From positions 434,001 to 498,000 of the forward strand of contig MCGT01000004.1 of the NCBI GenBank assembly GCA_002104935.1: DNA of 64,000 bases, in the 5' to 3' direction. The stretch's first letter is position 1. Each line of letters opens with the position of its first letter. Shown here one piece after another: positions 45,001-55,774 of this stretch. The notes under the pieces are model-generated. The model did no database searches, was not told the origin of the DNA, and saw nothing but the letters and a program-made list of their open reading frames with translations. The position numbers and the translations under genes are program-made. The DNA is from Hesseltinella vesiculosa. Lineage: Eukaryota; Mucoromycota; Mucoromycetes; Mucorales; Cunninghamellaceae.

Positions 45001-45431
45001 AAAGAAAAAATAACCCACCTTTGGCAATTTTAAAATATGGGCCCGCGTCATTTTTGATGCTTGCTGGAAGTTCATTCTTAAGAGCGGTATGCCCGCGTGC
45101 ACTGGCAAACACTGGACGCTTTGCCTCGCCCAGCCTCCCACACACCTTCAACACCAGCCATCCAAAGCGATTCCCAGTCATCCAAACCAGTGGGTCCCGC
45201 TAAACAAACAGGCTATGAAAAAGGTGACCCTCTCTCCGCGTTCATGCCAAAGATTCGCCAGCGACGGTTATTTTTTTTTTTAAAAAAAACACCCTTTAAA
45301 CTGAACGACGCTGGGTATCCTAATCGAACCTGCTCCGTCTCCTCTTTGGGCGGTGTTACATTCTTTTTTAAAACATATCCATGGATGAACTGTAATAATA
45401 TACTTGTGAAGGCGCAGAGGGAGCCATCGTC
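42077..45431. promoter_or_regulatory. Long gene-poor region upstream of the transcription factor
   Basis: 3.4 kb between the transcription-factor start and the casein kinase stop. It contains homopolymers (T near 42480-42510, A near 44918-44936), a (TAAA)n tract near 43136-43151 and one long minus-strand open frame listed separately. As with the Ran1-like kinase, a regulatory gene is preceded by several kilobases without a secure gene. No RNA gene is recognised. Confidence 0.4.
43901..44794 (-). CDS. Unidentified open reading frame, 297 codons
   Basis: An uninterrupted frame starting MEDSTEPIGWFLPPPPPPPA, with a middle part GRLRFPADGNEKDKSSVMM and DWYQILRAARTRGRVYNGE, and a Lys-rich segment coded by a 14-nt A run. 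A possible 54-nt intron lies inside (CGAG|GTAAGATG to TTTCTCACAG, about 44240-44293) and would keep the frame. No domain is recognised, composition is not typical of a folded protein, and shorter frames occur on the other strand. It may be real, decayed or chance. Confidence 0.25.
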   Translation of the reverse strand: MEDSTEPIGWFLPPPPPPPAPWYRRCGTLRVTFILVKSKVLKDKTLNHRSRGPWASMSTRVVGRLRFPADGNEKDKSSVMMTTSDWYQILRAARTRGRVYNGETKYDARVAWCRGRHENQPAMLNLQADFSICAQKHIHIHHHFTRWSPVFSRSSHFHGTMDEGSSVRGKMTAGYTAAVLSFHFLTAPHSNKKKKNEDSHLRISEPPNDRRADFCLFLPALITACLGHKSTGRSLPDHWCLFLVWNMQDRHGVKSLNVTCRGQWQHSKATAPWEPTSLWRSKKKNKVEMDSASAGSS

Positions 45432-46950
45432 TTAAATGCAAGTAAAGCAGCAGCAACAAGGCCCATCGTATTTGCTATTGTCGCCCATGCGTGTGGGGTC
45501 GACCCGGTAGTTGATGGCTTGATAGCTTGGCTGTGGAGGAGTCATGGCGTGATACACTGGTTTGTCTAGACTCATTCGCTTGGAGTGGCGCCAGATGTCA
45601 CGCGTGCCGGAGGCCATGGTATGTTTTCGAACGGGAAGATGCTAGACGAAGGGGGGAAAAATGGGTCTTGTGCATCCTCGTTGTTGGCTCCTTTTTCCTT
45701 ACCTCCCAACCCTTGCCGTCGTTTAAAAGTTGCCAGTCGTACACACCATCATCGCCATCGCCGAGTTGCTGAAGCACCTTGGTAAACAGTCCACGCAAGT
45801 AGTCGTAGTCTGGCGTTTGTTCAAAAGCAAGCTGGCGGGTGTATTGCATATAGAGGCTAAACTCCAGAGGGAAGCCTTCGCACAGGTCCTGGATCAAGGT
45901 CGTTTGCTTCTTGTCACCAATGCGCTCGTACTTTTGCTTGTTGGTGGCGGCCTTGAGTCCTTGCCATGGTAAAGCACCGCGTAAAAAATACATAAATACA
46001 TGCCCAAGAGCTTCCAAGTCATCACGTCGCGATTGCTCTGCAAAAAAATAAAAAAATAAAAATAAAAAATGAGTGTGCCTGGTCCACTTGTCGACGTGCC
46101 CTTGTGTACCTCGGCCCAGGTGAGTGTTGATACTCATGTAGCGTGCGGTGCCAGACAAAGATTTGCGCTCACGGTAAGGTATATGTTGCTTGGTCTTGGG
46201 ATCACGGTACTGCTTGGCCATGCCAAAATCAATCATAAAAATGGTATTTGCTTGCTTGGTGCCAGGGCGGCCAATCAAAAAGTTATCAGGCTTGATGTCC
46301 CTGTTCCGAAAAAAAAATGAGTGTCATCCGTTTAGCCTTGTAAGCTTATGCTATGTTTTACCGATAAATCAGGTTACGTTCGTGAACACTTTCAGCCCGA
46401 GATATCTTCAATAAAAAAGCGAATCAGTGCTGCACCTTATTTCGATGGGCTTACCATGTATTTCGCAAGCATGGCGACTGTTTTCACTGAGAATCTTCGG
46501 TTGCACATGTCAAACAAGTCCTCCAAGCTGGGGCCGAGCAAATCCAGGACCAGGATGTTGTGCAGTCCTTCTTGACCAAAGTAGTAGGTGTGGGGGATGC
46601 CAGGTAACCCAGCAAGGATTTTGTACGAGCGGTATTCATCCCGAAGTTGAGGAGCGTCTGACTTGCGAGGTTCAAACTTGATGGCCACCTGATGATTATT
46701 CAGTAGATTGATACCTAATCGAAAGCAAGGGCAAGATGGAGGGCATGCCACCAAGTGGAAAAAAAAAAAGAAAAAAGTCAAGCGAATGCCCTCTTCAACA
46801 ATGGTATTGATGCTTTTTCTTACCTTCATACAAGATGCCAAAACTGCCTTCGCCAATCTTTCTACCAATTTTAAAATGGACGCCCACAATGTTGGAGGAG
46901 GAGAGCGAGACGGAAGGAGGTCGATGGTGTGGCCTTCGGCTGGTCGCCAT
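45432..46950 (-). CDS. Casein kinase I, membrane-anchored Yck type
   Basis: Seven exons on the minus strand. The kinase domain starts after a short basic leader: [22 protein letters not shown], then [51 protein letters not shown] and [14 protein letters not shown]. The catalytic loop is [18 protein letters not shown], followed by [11 protein letters not shown] and the CK1 hallmark [18 protein letters not shown]. The C-terminus ends [10 protein letters not shown], a cysteine cluster like the palmitoylated tails of yeast Yck kinases, so plasma-membrane or vacuolar-membrane attachment is likely. Such kinases phosphorylate acidic, pre-phosphorylated sites and act in nutrient sensing and endocytosis. 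The tail between kinase and Cys cluster is short. Confidence 0.94.
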
Positions 46951-47324
46951 GGTTGGGATGGATTACAAATAAGAGCGAGAGGAACAAGTGAAAAAAGGAA
47001 GAAAAAGAAGAAGAAAAAAAAAACGGCAGCTTCTAGTGTTTATGCAGTTTTTTGACCAGCGAATAGGATTGGTTCGTGCCTTCTCTTTGCTGGAAGCAAG
47101 TTTTGTGTTGTAGGAGCAAACAAAAAATAAAAACCCTACGACGCGGTCAATGATAAACAGTCAAAGAAAAAGAAAACAATTCGAAACAGGGAACGAAAGG
47201 AAAAAGGAGGTGGGAAGGTGTAAATTGTGTGACATGAAAAGAGGCTGTTCTTTTTTTGGATGAAGGGGCAGCAGGAGGGGTGCATGAATAAGCTGGGCAA
47301 CATTTTTATTATGGATGAAACATC
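46951..47324. other. Intergenic spacer
   Basis: 374 bp upstream of the casein kinase and downstream of the aspartic protease. It is A-rich on the plus strand (A run near 47017-47024) and otherwise plain. No gene is seen. Confidence 0.5.
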
Positions 47325-48542
47325 TTAGATACGAGCAAACCCAATACGCTTTTGCTCAATATCAAATATGGTATACACGGATGACAAGAACACGCCACCC
47401 ACGATCCAGGCGCTATTTTCTTCTACGCTGGCCACCGCGCCTCCGACACAGAAGCGGCTGCCGGGTGCCATTTCGCCCAGACTAAACGTTTCACTGCTGA
47501 TCTCAAACTCTGTATGGCCAATGGCCATCGTCAGCTTGAATTTTTTGTCACAAGGATAAAAAAAGTGGCGGCCGTCGGTCTTGCTGTCTTCGATATGGGA
47601 ATAGAGGCGCTTGGCGGTCGTGGGGTCCAGGTTCATCATGGTGGAGCCTGGTTAGAAGAGGTGAGTGAGGGGGGAGGGAGACGTGGGTCGACGGTTTTCT
47701 TTACCTGTGTCGACCACCATGCTTTGTTTCCGGGCCACATGCTGGCCGTTGATGCTGACGAGTTGCACATCGACTTGCCAAAATTGTTTGTCGGTGACGG
47801 GGGTATACACAATTTTGGAGCGTAGGCGGGCTTCATTGTAGCCGCCAATGGTGAGTTCGCCCTGGCCTTGGGTGGACAGGCTGAGATGGATACCAAACAC
47901 CCGTTGAGGAATCACGCCCTGGGCATGCAAGGAGTCCAGAAAGGTGGTGGCATTGAAACGCGACAGCGTGTCAAAGCCAAGTCCCATCAGGCCGTCGGGC
48001 GTAAATTTCTCGACGCCCAGGCCTTCCGAGTAAAAGTTGGCCAGTCCGACCGTCTGCTGCTTGGCTTCCAGGCCGCCGAGCCGCACGCTCTCTTGGTACA
48101 GCTTGCCTTTGGCGCTGGTGCCATCGGCAAATTCGATCGTAAAGTCCTTGTCCAGTGGTTTGGAAGTAGACGAGGTGTGAGGGTCAAACGCATGGTGTCC
48201 ATGGCACTGGTGGACACAGCTGTTGCCAGGGATGAAGACGTCGGCCGAGCCAGTGTCGACATCGACTGTGAATGGCCTTGGTGGGTTACCCACTTCAATG
48301 GTGGTGTACCAGAGCACGTCATTGTCCGAGATCAGCGGCACAGACGTCCGTTTGTTGAAGTGTGCGTTCCTCCTCTGCAAGGCTGCGCTGGGCATGGTCG
48401 GGTCACCCGGCATCACGACAGATTTGCGGCCGCTGGGATTGTGGTAGGCGGTCAAGGGGAAGGAGATCGGCTTGGCTGCATGTACCCTTTGAAACAAATG
48501 AATAATAAAACAAGACCCTACAATGAAACTATAGAAATACAT
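47325..48542 (-). CDS. Secreted pepsin-like aspartic protease (A1)
   Basis: Two exons (48542-47705, 47647-47325) give 386 residues. A signal peptide is present (hydrophobic FYSFIVGSCFIIHLF, probable cleavage after VHA). A pro-segment follows, ending near the dibasic NKR before TSVPLISDND. The first catalytic site is DVDTGSADVFIP; the flap region carries FADGTSAKGKL. The second site, VVDTGST, is formed across the intron. Two cysteines (SCVHQC) pair near the first site and two more (YPC, FCVG) near the C-terminus. The C-terminal SAWIVGGVFLSSVYTIFDIEQKRIGFA is typical. It is expected to be an extracellular or vacuolar acid protease of the rhizopuspepsin kind. Confidence 0.95.
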
Positions 48543-49455
48543 GATTCTTTTTTAAAAAAAGCACTTTTTTTAATACACAAGGAATTTGAGGAGGTGCCTT
48601 TGACAATCAAGAACAAGTAAAAAGATCTTTTTCGAAAATGGTGGAAGGCCACTTTTTATGTAAACCCTTTTTTCAAGGAGCATCTTGCTCCATGCATGAC
48701 CTTGCCTCTCCCCTTGAATATTTCTTTTTATTTAAAAAAAAAAAGGAGCTTGACTTCTTTGAAGTAGAAAATAGTCCCATCGCCCCAGCAAGTTATTTTT
48801 CCATGTTTAGCATTTTCAAAAAAAAAATGCGATCCCCCTTTCTCAAAAAGCCTAAAAAAAAGGAGCCATCGGAGAGCAAGAAGACCCCCGACATGGCTCA
48901 TTTACTTTATTTTTCTGGAAATGTTGTAATCCAACAGGTTGCATTGTTTAAAAACACCTTGTCATAACAATACAATACCTGACGTTGGGCACGCGTCGCC
49001 ATCGAAGCCAGAAAACAGGTGGCATTTAAAAGTTAAAAGTCAGCCATGAGAGCCACCTCTGTCAAAAGGAGGGGTGTTCTGACGTTTCTGTTCAAACAAA
49101 GCAAAAACAAACTTTCAAACTTGAATCGTGACAAAAGGAGAAGGAAACGATGGGACAGGTCTCAACAACAGTAATGGTCGTTGTCCATTTTTTTTTAATT
49201 TACTTCAAACACCTCGGAACCTAACCTGCCAGCAAATCAGCTGACCATCACAAGTCACTTTTGAGTAGCACCTTTCGTTTGATATTTTGTTTTATTTTGA
49301 ACATCAGCAAACGACCATGAAAAGAAAAAAAAATAGGAGGGGGGGGAGTAAATGGATTTATTTGTTCAGGAGACCACAGAAAAAAATAAAGACACGGCTA
49401 AAGTTGAGAGGGGGGGGGAAACAATATGGGTTGGGATATGTACTGCAGCCAAGGT
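48543..49455. other. Intergenic region
   Basis: 913 bp holding the protease promoter and the 3' flank of the HMG gene. There are A runs near 48735, 48818 and 49327, and a short G run near 49340. Only short chance frames occur. Confidence 0.5.
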
Positions 49456-50081
49456 TTACTTCTGTGTGAGAAAGGTAATATAAGCGTCAGCCTCACATTT
49501 GCGTCACTCCCATTTGATTGGCCAGCATCCAAACTCCGGCGCCCAACAAATTTTTTTTTTCTCTGGTTGTTTACCTGCTTGGCCTTCTCAGCTTCGTATC
49601 GAGCCTTGTCCTTTTCAGCCATTTCAATGTAGGGCTAAATAAGCAGAGACAGTGAACAATACGTACAACAGTTACCAGACGGAGACAAAAAAAAAAAAAT
49701 TAAAAAAATGCATAAGTTTCAATTTCTTTCTTTCTTTCTTCTTTTCTTTTTCTCTTACCTTCTTTTGAGCATCAGACATGGCACGCCATTTTTCACCCAA
49801 GATTTTACCCAATTCACCTAAACAATAATAAAAAATTTTTTTTTGTTTTGTTTAGTAACGAAAACGAAAACCGCACCCCTTTCTATGTTTTGCCAGGTAT
49901 TTTTTGTATGGACGTGTTTCCATTCATTAGATGACTTACCAAAGGAGGCGTTGGGGCTTTCAGCCTTGACCTTATCACGGTTAGCTTGTGAGAAGAACAT
50001 ATAAGCAGACAAACCACGCTTGGGAGCGTTGGGGTCCTTCTTGTTGCGCTTAGTGACCTTTTCTTTCTTGTCCTTGGGCAT
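49456..50081 (-). CDS. NHP6-like single HMG-box chromatin protein
   Basis: Small architectural DNA-binding protein that bends DNA and assists nucleosome remodelling and FACT. Four exons give 88 residues: a basic N-terminus ([22 protein letters not shown]), then one HMG box ([60 protein letters not shown]). The last exon is only 6 nt (49456-49461): it adds one Lys codon and the TAA, after the acceptor TTTCTCACACAG. The end therefore reads KAKQK. Length and layout match yeast Nhp6 (about 90-100 residues). Without the tiny last exon, translation would run into the intron as a long nonsense tail. Confidence 0.92.
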
Positions 50082-50509
50082 GCTAAAAAAGAACGAGTTC
50101 CATCATCAGAATGCCATCATTTATTTCTGTCATCTTGTCAACATCCAGCTTACATTAAAAAAATATGAAAAAGAGAATATGAGAGAAAAAAAAAAAAGAA
50201 GAGAAAAGAGAGGTGAAAAGCGCCAGCGAAAAAAAAAACCCCGTGTTATCTTGTGTGGGAGGAGAATGCTCACATTTTTTTTTCTCGCGGCAACCAATTG
50301 AAAGCTGGCTGCTGGGCAAAAAAAAAAAAAAAAAAAAAAAAAAGATTTTTTTCAGTGACGCCCTTTTTTTTCAGTGAGAAAAAATAAGCGCGTCAAGGTT
50401 TTTTTTTTTTTTCAGTGCGTCGGCTAATAAAAAAAGTCCAACCTCCTTAATTTTTCAGCCCATCCAACAGCCATCGTTTCTTTCTTCTTTATTTCAAAAA
50501 GTGAAAATG
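50082..50509. other. Intergenic spacer
   Basis: 428 bp upstream of the HMG gene and downstream of the seryl-tRNA synthetase. It holds a run of about 24 A near 50320 and T runs near 50400-50412. A short GTCACT-like word and TTTTTTCAGTG repeats three times (near 50347, 50368, 50409). No gene is seen. Confidence 0.5.
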
Positions 50510-52011
50510 TTATTTTAATTCGGAAGGTTCGCCAGGGATCCATTTACGAAGACACCGAGGCAGATACACCGAGCCATCGGGTCGTTGATGGGTTTCCAGC
50601 AGAGCAATGATGATGCGAGGAATGGCCATGGCTGTGCCATTCAGTGTATGACAATAATGCACCCATTGTTCCTTGATATGCCAGGGCACACGCACATTCT
50701 TGCCACCCACGTGTTCCTTGAAGTCTTTGGCTACATATCTCACGCCTAGTCGTCGAGCTTGATAGTCTGTGCAGTTGCTTGTGGACGAGATTTCACCCCA
50801 GTCGTTCTTGCCTGGCATCCACGCCTCAATATCGTATTTACGGTAGGCGCTTGCGCCTAGTTCCTCGGTGGGCATGTCCAGCACCCTTAGAGACGAATAA
50901 TAAATGAGCGTTTCCTTTTTTAAGCTTCTGCTTGTTACCGATAACACAGGCCGAGATCTTGGAACATGGCTTCTTGAAGAGCAAGGATTTGCGAGAGAAT
51001 CGCATCGCTTTGGTCCGGCGTCGAAACAGCAAACAGCTCGACCTTGGAGAACTGGTGCACACGGTACAGGCCACGTTCTTGGGCCGAGCCATGCCCAGCC
51101 TCGGCTCGGAAGGCATGGCTAAAGCCAACCACTTTCCTCGGCAACGTGTCTTCTTCCAGCATCTGGTCGGCAAACAAGCCTGTCAAGGGGATTTCGGCCG
51201 TCCCGGCCAAGCACAGCGGTGGCGCGCTGGCCTCCATGGTGGGCGTGCTGACATTGTAGATTTGGGAAGCTTCGGATTGGCGAGGCTGGAATCCACAGCC
51301 ATAGGCCACGCTGGTGCGCACCACGTCGGGTGGCAGCACGGGTGAAAACTTGTGGGCATAGGCTTGTTGCATGGCATATTGAATCAGGGCCAGCTCCAGC
51401 CACACGCCCTGGTTCTTGAGGTAGTACCATTTGGAGCCTGTCACCTTGGACGCCTGCTCAAAGTCCACCATGTCCATGGCTTCGGCCAGCGCCAGATGGT
51501 CCTTGACTTCGCCCGTCCTGGGCTCGCCCACCTGGCGCACCAGCCTAGCCTTGCTCTCATCACCGACAGGCACATCCGGATGGGTATCATTGGGTATATG
51601 CAGGGCTTCGGCCTCCAGCTGTTTCTTGGTCGCATCCAGTTGTATCGTTGTGTCTTTGATTCGGTCTTTCCATGCTTTGGCCTCATCGATCCGTTGCTGT
51701 CGCTCCTGCTTATCTCTGGCTTGCCGGATGGACTGATTCACTAGGTTGCGTTGATGATCAAACGAGGCTACGTCCTTTTCTAGCTGCTGTACTTGCTCGT
51801 ACAGCTCGGCCACACGGTAGATCCCTGCATGATCGTAGTTGCGCTGTTGCATCCTCGTTGCAATCGACGCCACATTGCCAGCCATGCTGTCATAGTCCAG
51901 CACCGGCAGAATCCGGTGGATATCTTTTGCAGGATCATACATGGCAGGTCTGTATGCCGAAAACCATCGTTGCTGACCCCGCCCGGATCGACCAATCACT
52001 TGTCTAAACAT
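50510..52011 (-). CDS. Seryl-tRNA synthetase, mitochondrial type
   Basis: Charges tRNA-Ser. Two exons (52011-50939, 50885-50510) give 482 residues. The first ~25 residues are basic and hydroxylated without acids (MFRQVIGRSGRGQQRWFSAYRP), fitting a mitochondrial presequence. A long N-terminal coiled-coil arm follows (LEKDVASFDHQRNLVNQSIRQ...). Class II core: TGSKWYYLKNQGVWLELAL, motif 2 FRAEAGHGSAQERGLYRVHQF, KVELF, and motif 3 LNGTAMAIPRIIIALLE with its Arg. An upstream in-frame ATG at 52101 would add a hydrophobic, unlikely leader, so I chose 52011. Bacterial/mitochondrial motif wording supports the mitochondrial form. Confidence 0.93.
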
Positions 52012-52461
52012 GGCGAGACAGGGAAGAAAACGAAGCAAAAAAAAAAATAAAAATAAAAGAGGTGTTTGGATGGGAAAGGCTCTTTCCTTTTCTGGCGGCA
52101 AGTGGAGGTCCGGCCAGGATCTATGACATTGGCTGGGTGATCACCATCGATCGACGTGCTTATTTCAGGATATTCCTCGTTTTTGTGGATGGTGTCTGCA
52201 TCCATGCAAAATGTCACACTCCCGCTTGACGCAAAAGTGCTGTGGAACGTTAAAATGAAAAAACGTATTTTTTTTTGGCGGGGTGGGGGGGCTTGCCCAT
52301 AGACGCTGGGATCAAATCTTTCCCAGCGAGCTTGCGTGTAGCAAACACAGCCATGGCAAGGTTGAGGGTGGAAGAGGATCTATGATTGGACTATGATGGA
52401 TGAGGGCTGTCAAGCAAAACCTGTCTTTTATTCTTATGGACGACTCGCAACATCGACAAGT
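52012..52461. other. Intergenic spacer
   Basis: 450 bp between the seryl-tRNA synthetase start and the glutathione reductase stop, transcribed the same way. It contains a T run and GGGG-rich patch near 52270-52290. A short open stretch at its edge is the reductase's last exon read in the other strand. No gene is seen. Confidence 0.5.
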
Positions 52462-54169
<1,708 letters not shown>

Positions 54170-54593
54170 GCCGGAGAGGGATGTATGAATATGATAAAGG
54201 CGACGGTGAGCCAGTTTCGATGAAAAAAAAAAAAAAAGATTAAGAAAAAGAGAAAAAAGAGCGTGGGTCCATTTGAAAGCTTTTGTATTTTTAAGCTTTT
54301 CGCTGCCAATGACGAGGCGCGTGCGGCTTCTCGCATGCTGACAAAGAAAATCGTTCATCCTTCATAGATTGGGTAAGAAATGCCATTGGAGGTGATTTCC
54401 TTTTGCCTTTTGGCACCAGCTTCATCCTTGCATACAACCTAGGCACTTTCCCAAACAACAAGTCTACTGGCGTTCCTCACATTGTCATGCGAAAGCCTGC
54501 GGAGGTTCGTCTGCTGAGTCGAATGGGGTCAGACGTTTTACTTTTTCCCACCTTTTTTCTTTTTGAAAAAAAAAAAAGTGAACGTTTTTACCA
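54170..54593. promoter_or_regulatory. Divergent promoter region, glutathione reductase / RING-CH gene
   Basis: 424 bp between outward-facing start codons. An A run of 15 lies near 54223 and another near 54565. No known redox-response site (such as a clear Yap1 TTACTAA) is visible. Confidence 0.45.
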
Positions 54594-55565
54594 ATGGGTC
54601 TTTCAAATAGTGGTAATGACAGCAGCTCTGCACCATTGCTCTCTGCATCATCCAACACCAGTACCGTAGTCTATACGGACCTTCCACGACCAACCACCCA
54701 ACGTATTGCCAGCCAGGACAGCGACAGGCAATGCCGCATTTGTGGCGATGGCGAGTCCACCAGTGACCAACCGTCGGACGAAGAAGAAGCCATACCGGGA
54801 ATCACTCCTTATGAACAGCTGCAACAACCCGGGATGCCGAGATACCCCGTCCATAAACAACAAAACCGGCTGATCCGGCCATGTCGATGCAAAGGCTCCA
54901 TGAAGTATATTCATGTCAAATGCCTCAATCGCTGGCGCAATATGTCGCCCCGAGCAGCCTCCTATGTGGCCTGCGACGTCTGCGGCTATCACTACAACAT
55001 CTACCGGCCGTTGTATGCGTCCATTGTCACCAATGTCTACTTTTTGCGCCTGACCACCATCGTTCTTGTGTTTGCCGCCGTCATCCTCAGCGCCTATGCT
55101 GCCTTGGCCTTTGACCAGTCCCTGCTGGGCCATTCTCCCTTGACCGATCCCGACTGGCAACAGTGGCATGGCAACCTCACCGTTCTTGGCCTGGACCGCT
55201 TCTACCTGGGTGTGGGCCTGGTGATGGTGGCCGGCGCCGGTATCCTTTACATGGCCTATGCTTGTGCTCGAACTCGACGTCATGAGGACGAGGACGACTG
55301 GCTGGCGGGTGGCCAACGCGCACCTTGGTTTATTTGCTGCGATCAAGCATCTTGTCCTTGGTATAGCTGCTATCTGGCCGACGTGGCGGCCTGTAGCAGC
55401 GGCGATGCCGCTGCCGGCGGTTTGTTGATCTGCCTGATCACCATGTCCATGATGGCCGTCCTCTTTGGTTTTATGGGTGCTATCACCGGTGTGTATCGCT
55501 TCATGGAATCCATTGTCGAACGTGTTGCTGGCCATGTCCAGGAGATGATTCTGGATGTCGATTGA
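54594..55565 (+). CDS. RING-CH (MARCH-type) membrane E3 ubiquitin ligase
   Basis: Intronless, 323 residues. The C4HC3 RING-CH domain runs CRICGDGE... PCRCKGSMKYIHVKCLNRWR ...VACDVCGYHYNI (about residues 43-140). The loop between the first and second Cys pairs is 46 residues and acidic, at the upper end of the family's range. The rest is membrane-rich: LTTIVLVFAAVILSAYAALAF, FYLGVGLVMVAGAGILYMAYA and a C-terminal GGLLICLITMSMMAVLFGFM. A Cys-rich luminal or cytosolic patch (FICCDQASCPWYSC) lies before the last span. It probably ubiquitinates membrane proteins in the ER, Golgi or endosome. Substrates are unknown. Confidence 0.92.
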   Translation: MGLSNSGNDSSSAPLLSASSNTSTVVYTDLPRPTTQRIASQDSDRQCRICGDGESTSDQPSDEEEAIPGITPYEQLQQPGMPRYPVHKQQNRLIRPCRCKGSMKYIHVKCLNRWRNMSPRAASYVACDVCGYHYNIYRPLYASIVTNVYFLRLTTIVLVFAAVILSAYAALAFDQSLLGHSPLTDPDWQQWHGNLTVLGLDRFYLGVGLVMVAGAGILYMAYACARTRRHEDEDDWLAGGQRAPWFICCDQASCPWYSCYLADVAACSSGDAAAGGLLICLITMSMMAVLFGFMGAITGVYRFMESIVERVAGHVQEMILDVD

Positions 55566-55774
55566 TGCCTGCCCAAAAAAAAAAAAAAAACGAATACCCT
55601 TCCACCCCCTCCCCCATCAACTAGCACGTGGACTTATTCCCCCTCTCTCTCATTTTATTATTCTCTTTTTGTGAACATCCCCTCTCTCTCCAGCTATTGG
55701 TTAATAAGAATTTCATGACATTACAATCTCTAGCACTGGGATTTATTTTGGCAACTGTGTTTCAAAAACAAAGC

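Noticed and set aside
54648..55535. Minus-strand open frame of 295 codons opposite the RING-CH gene.
   Set aside because: It is a shadow frame; the plus strand has a complete C4HC3 domain and membrane spans.
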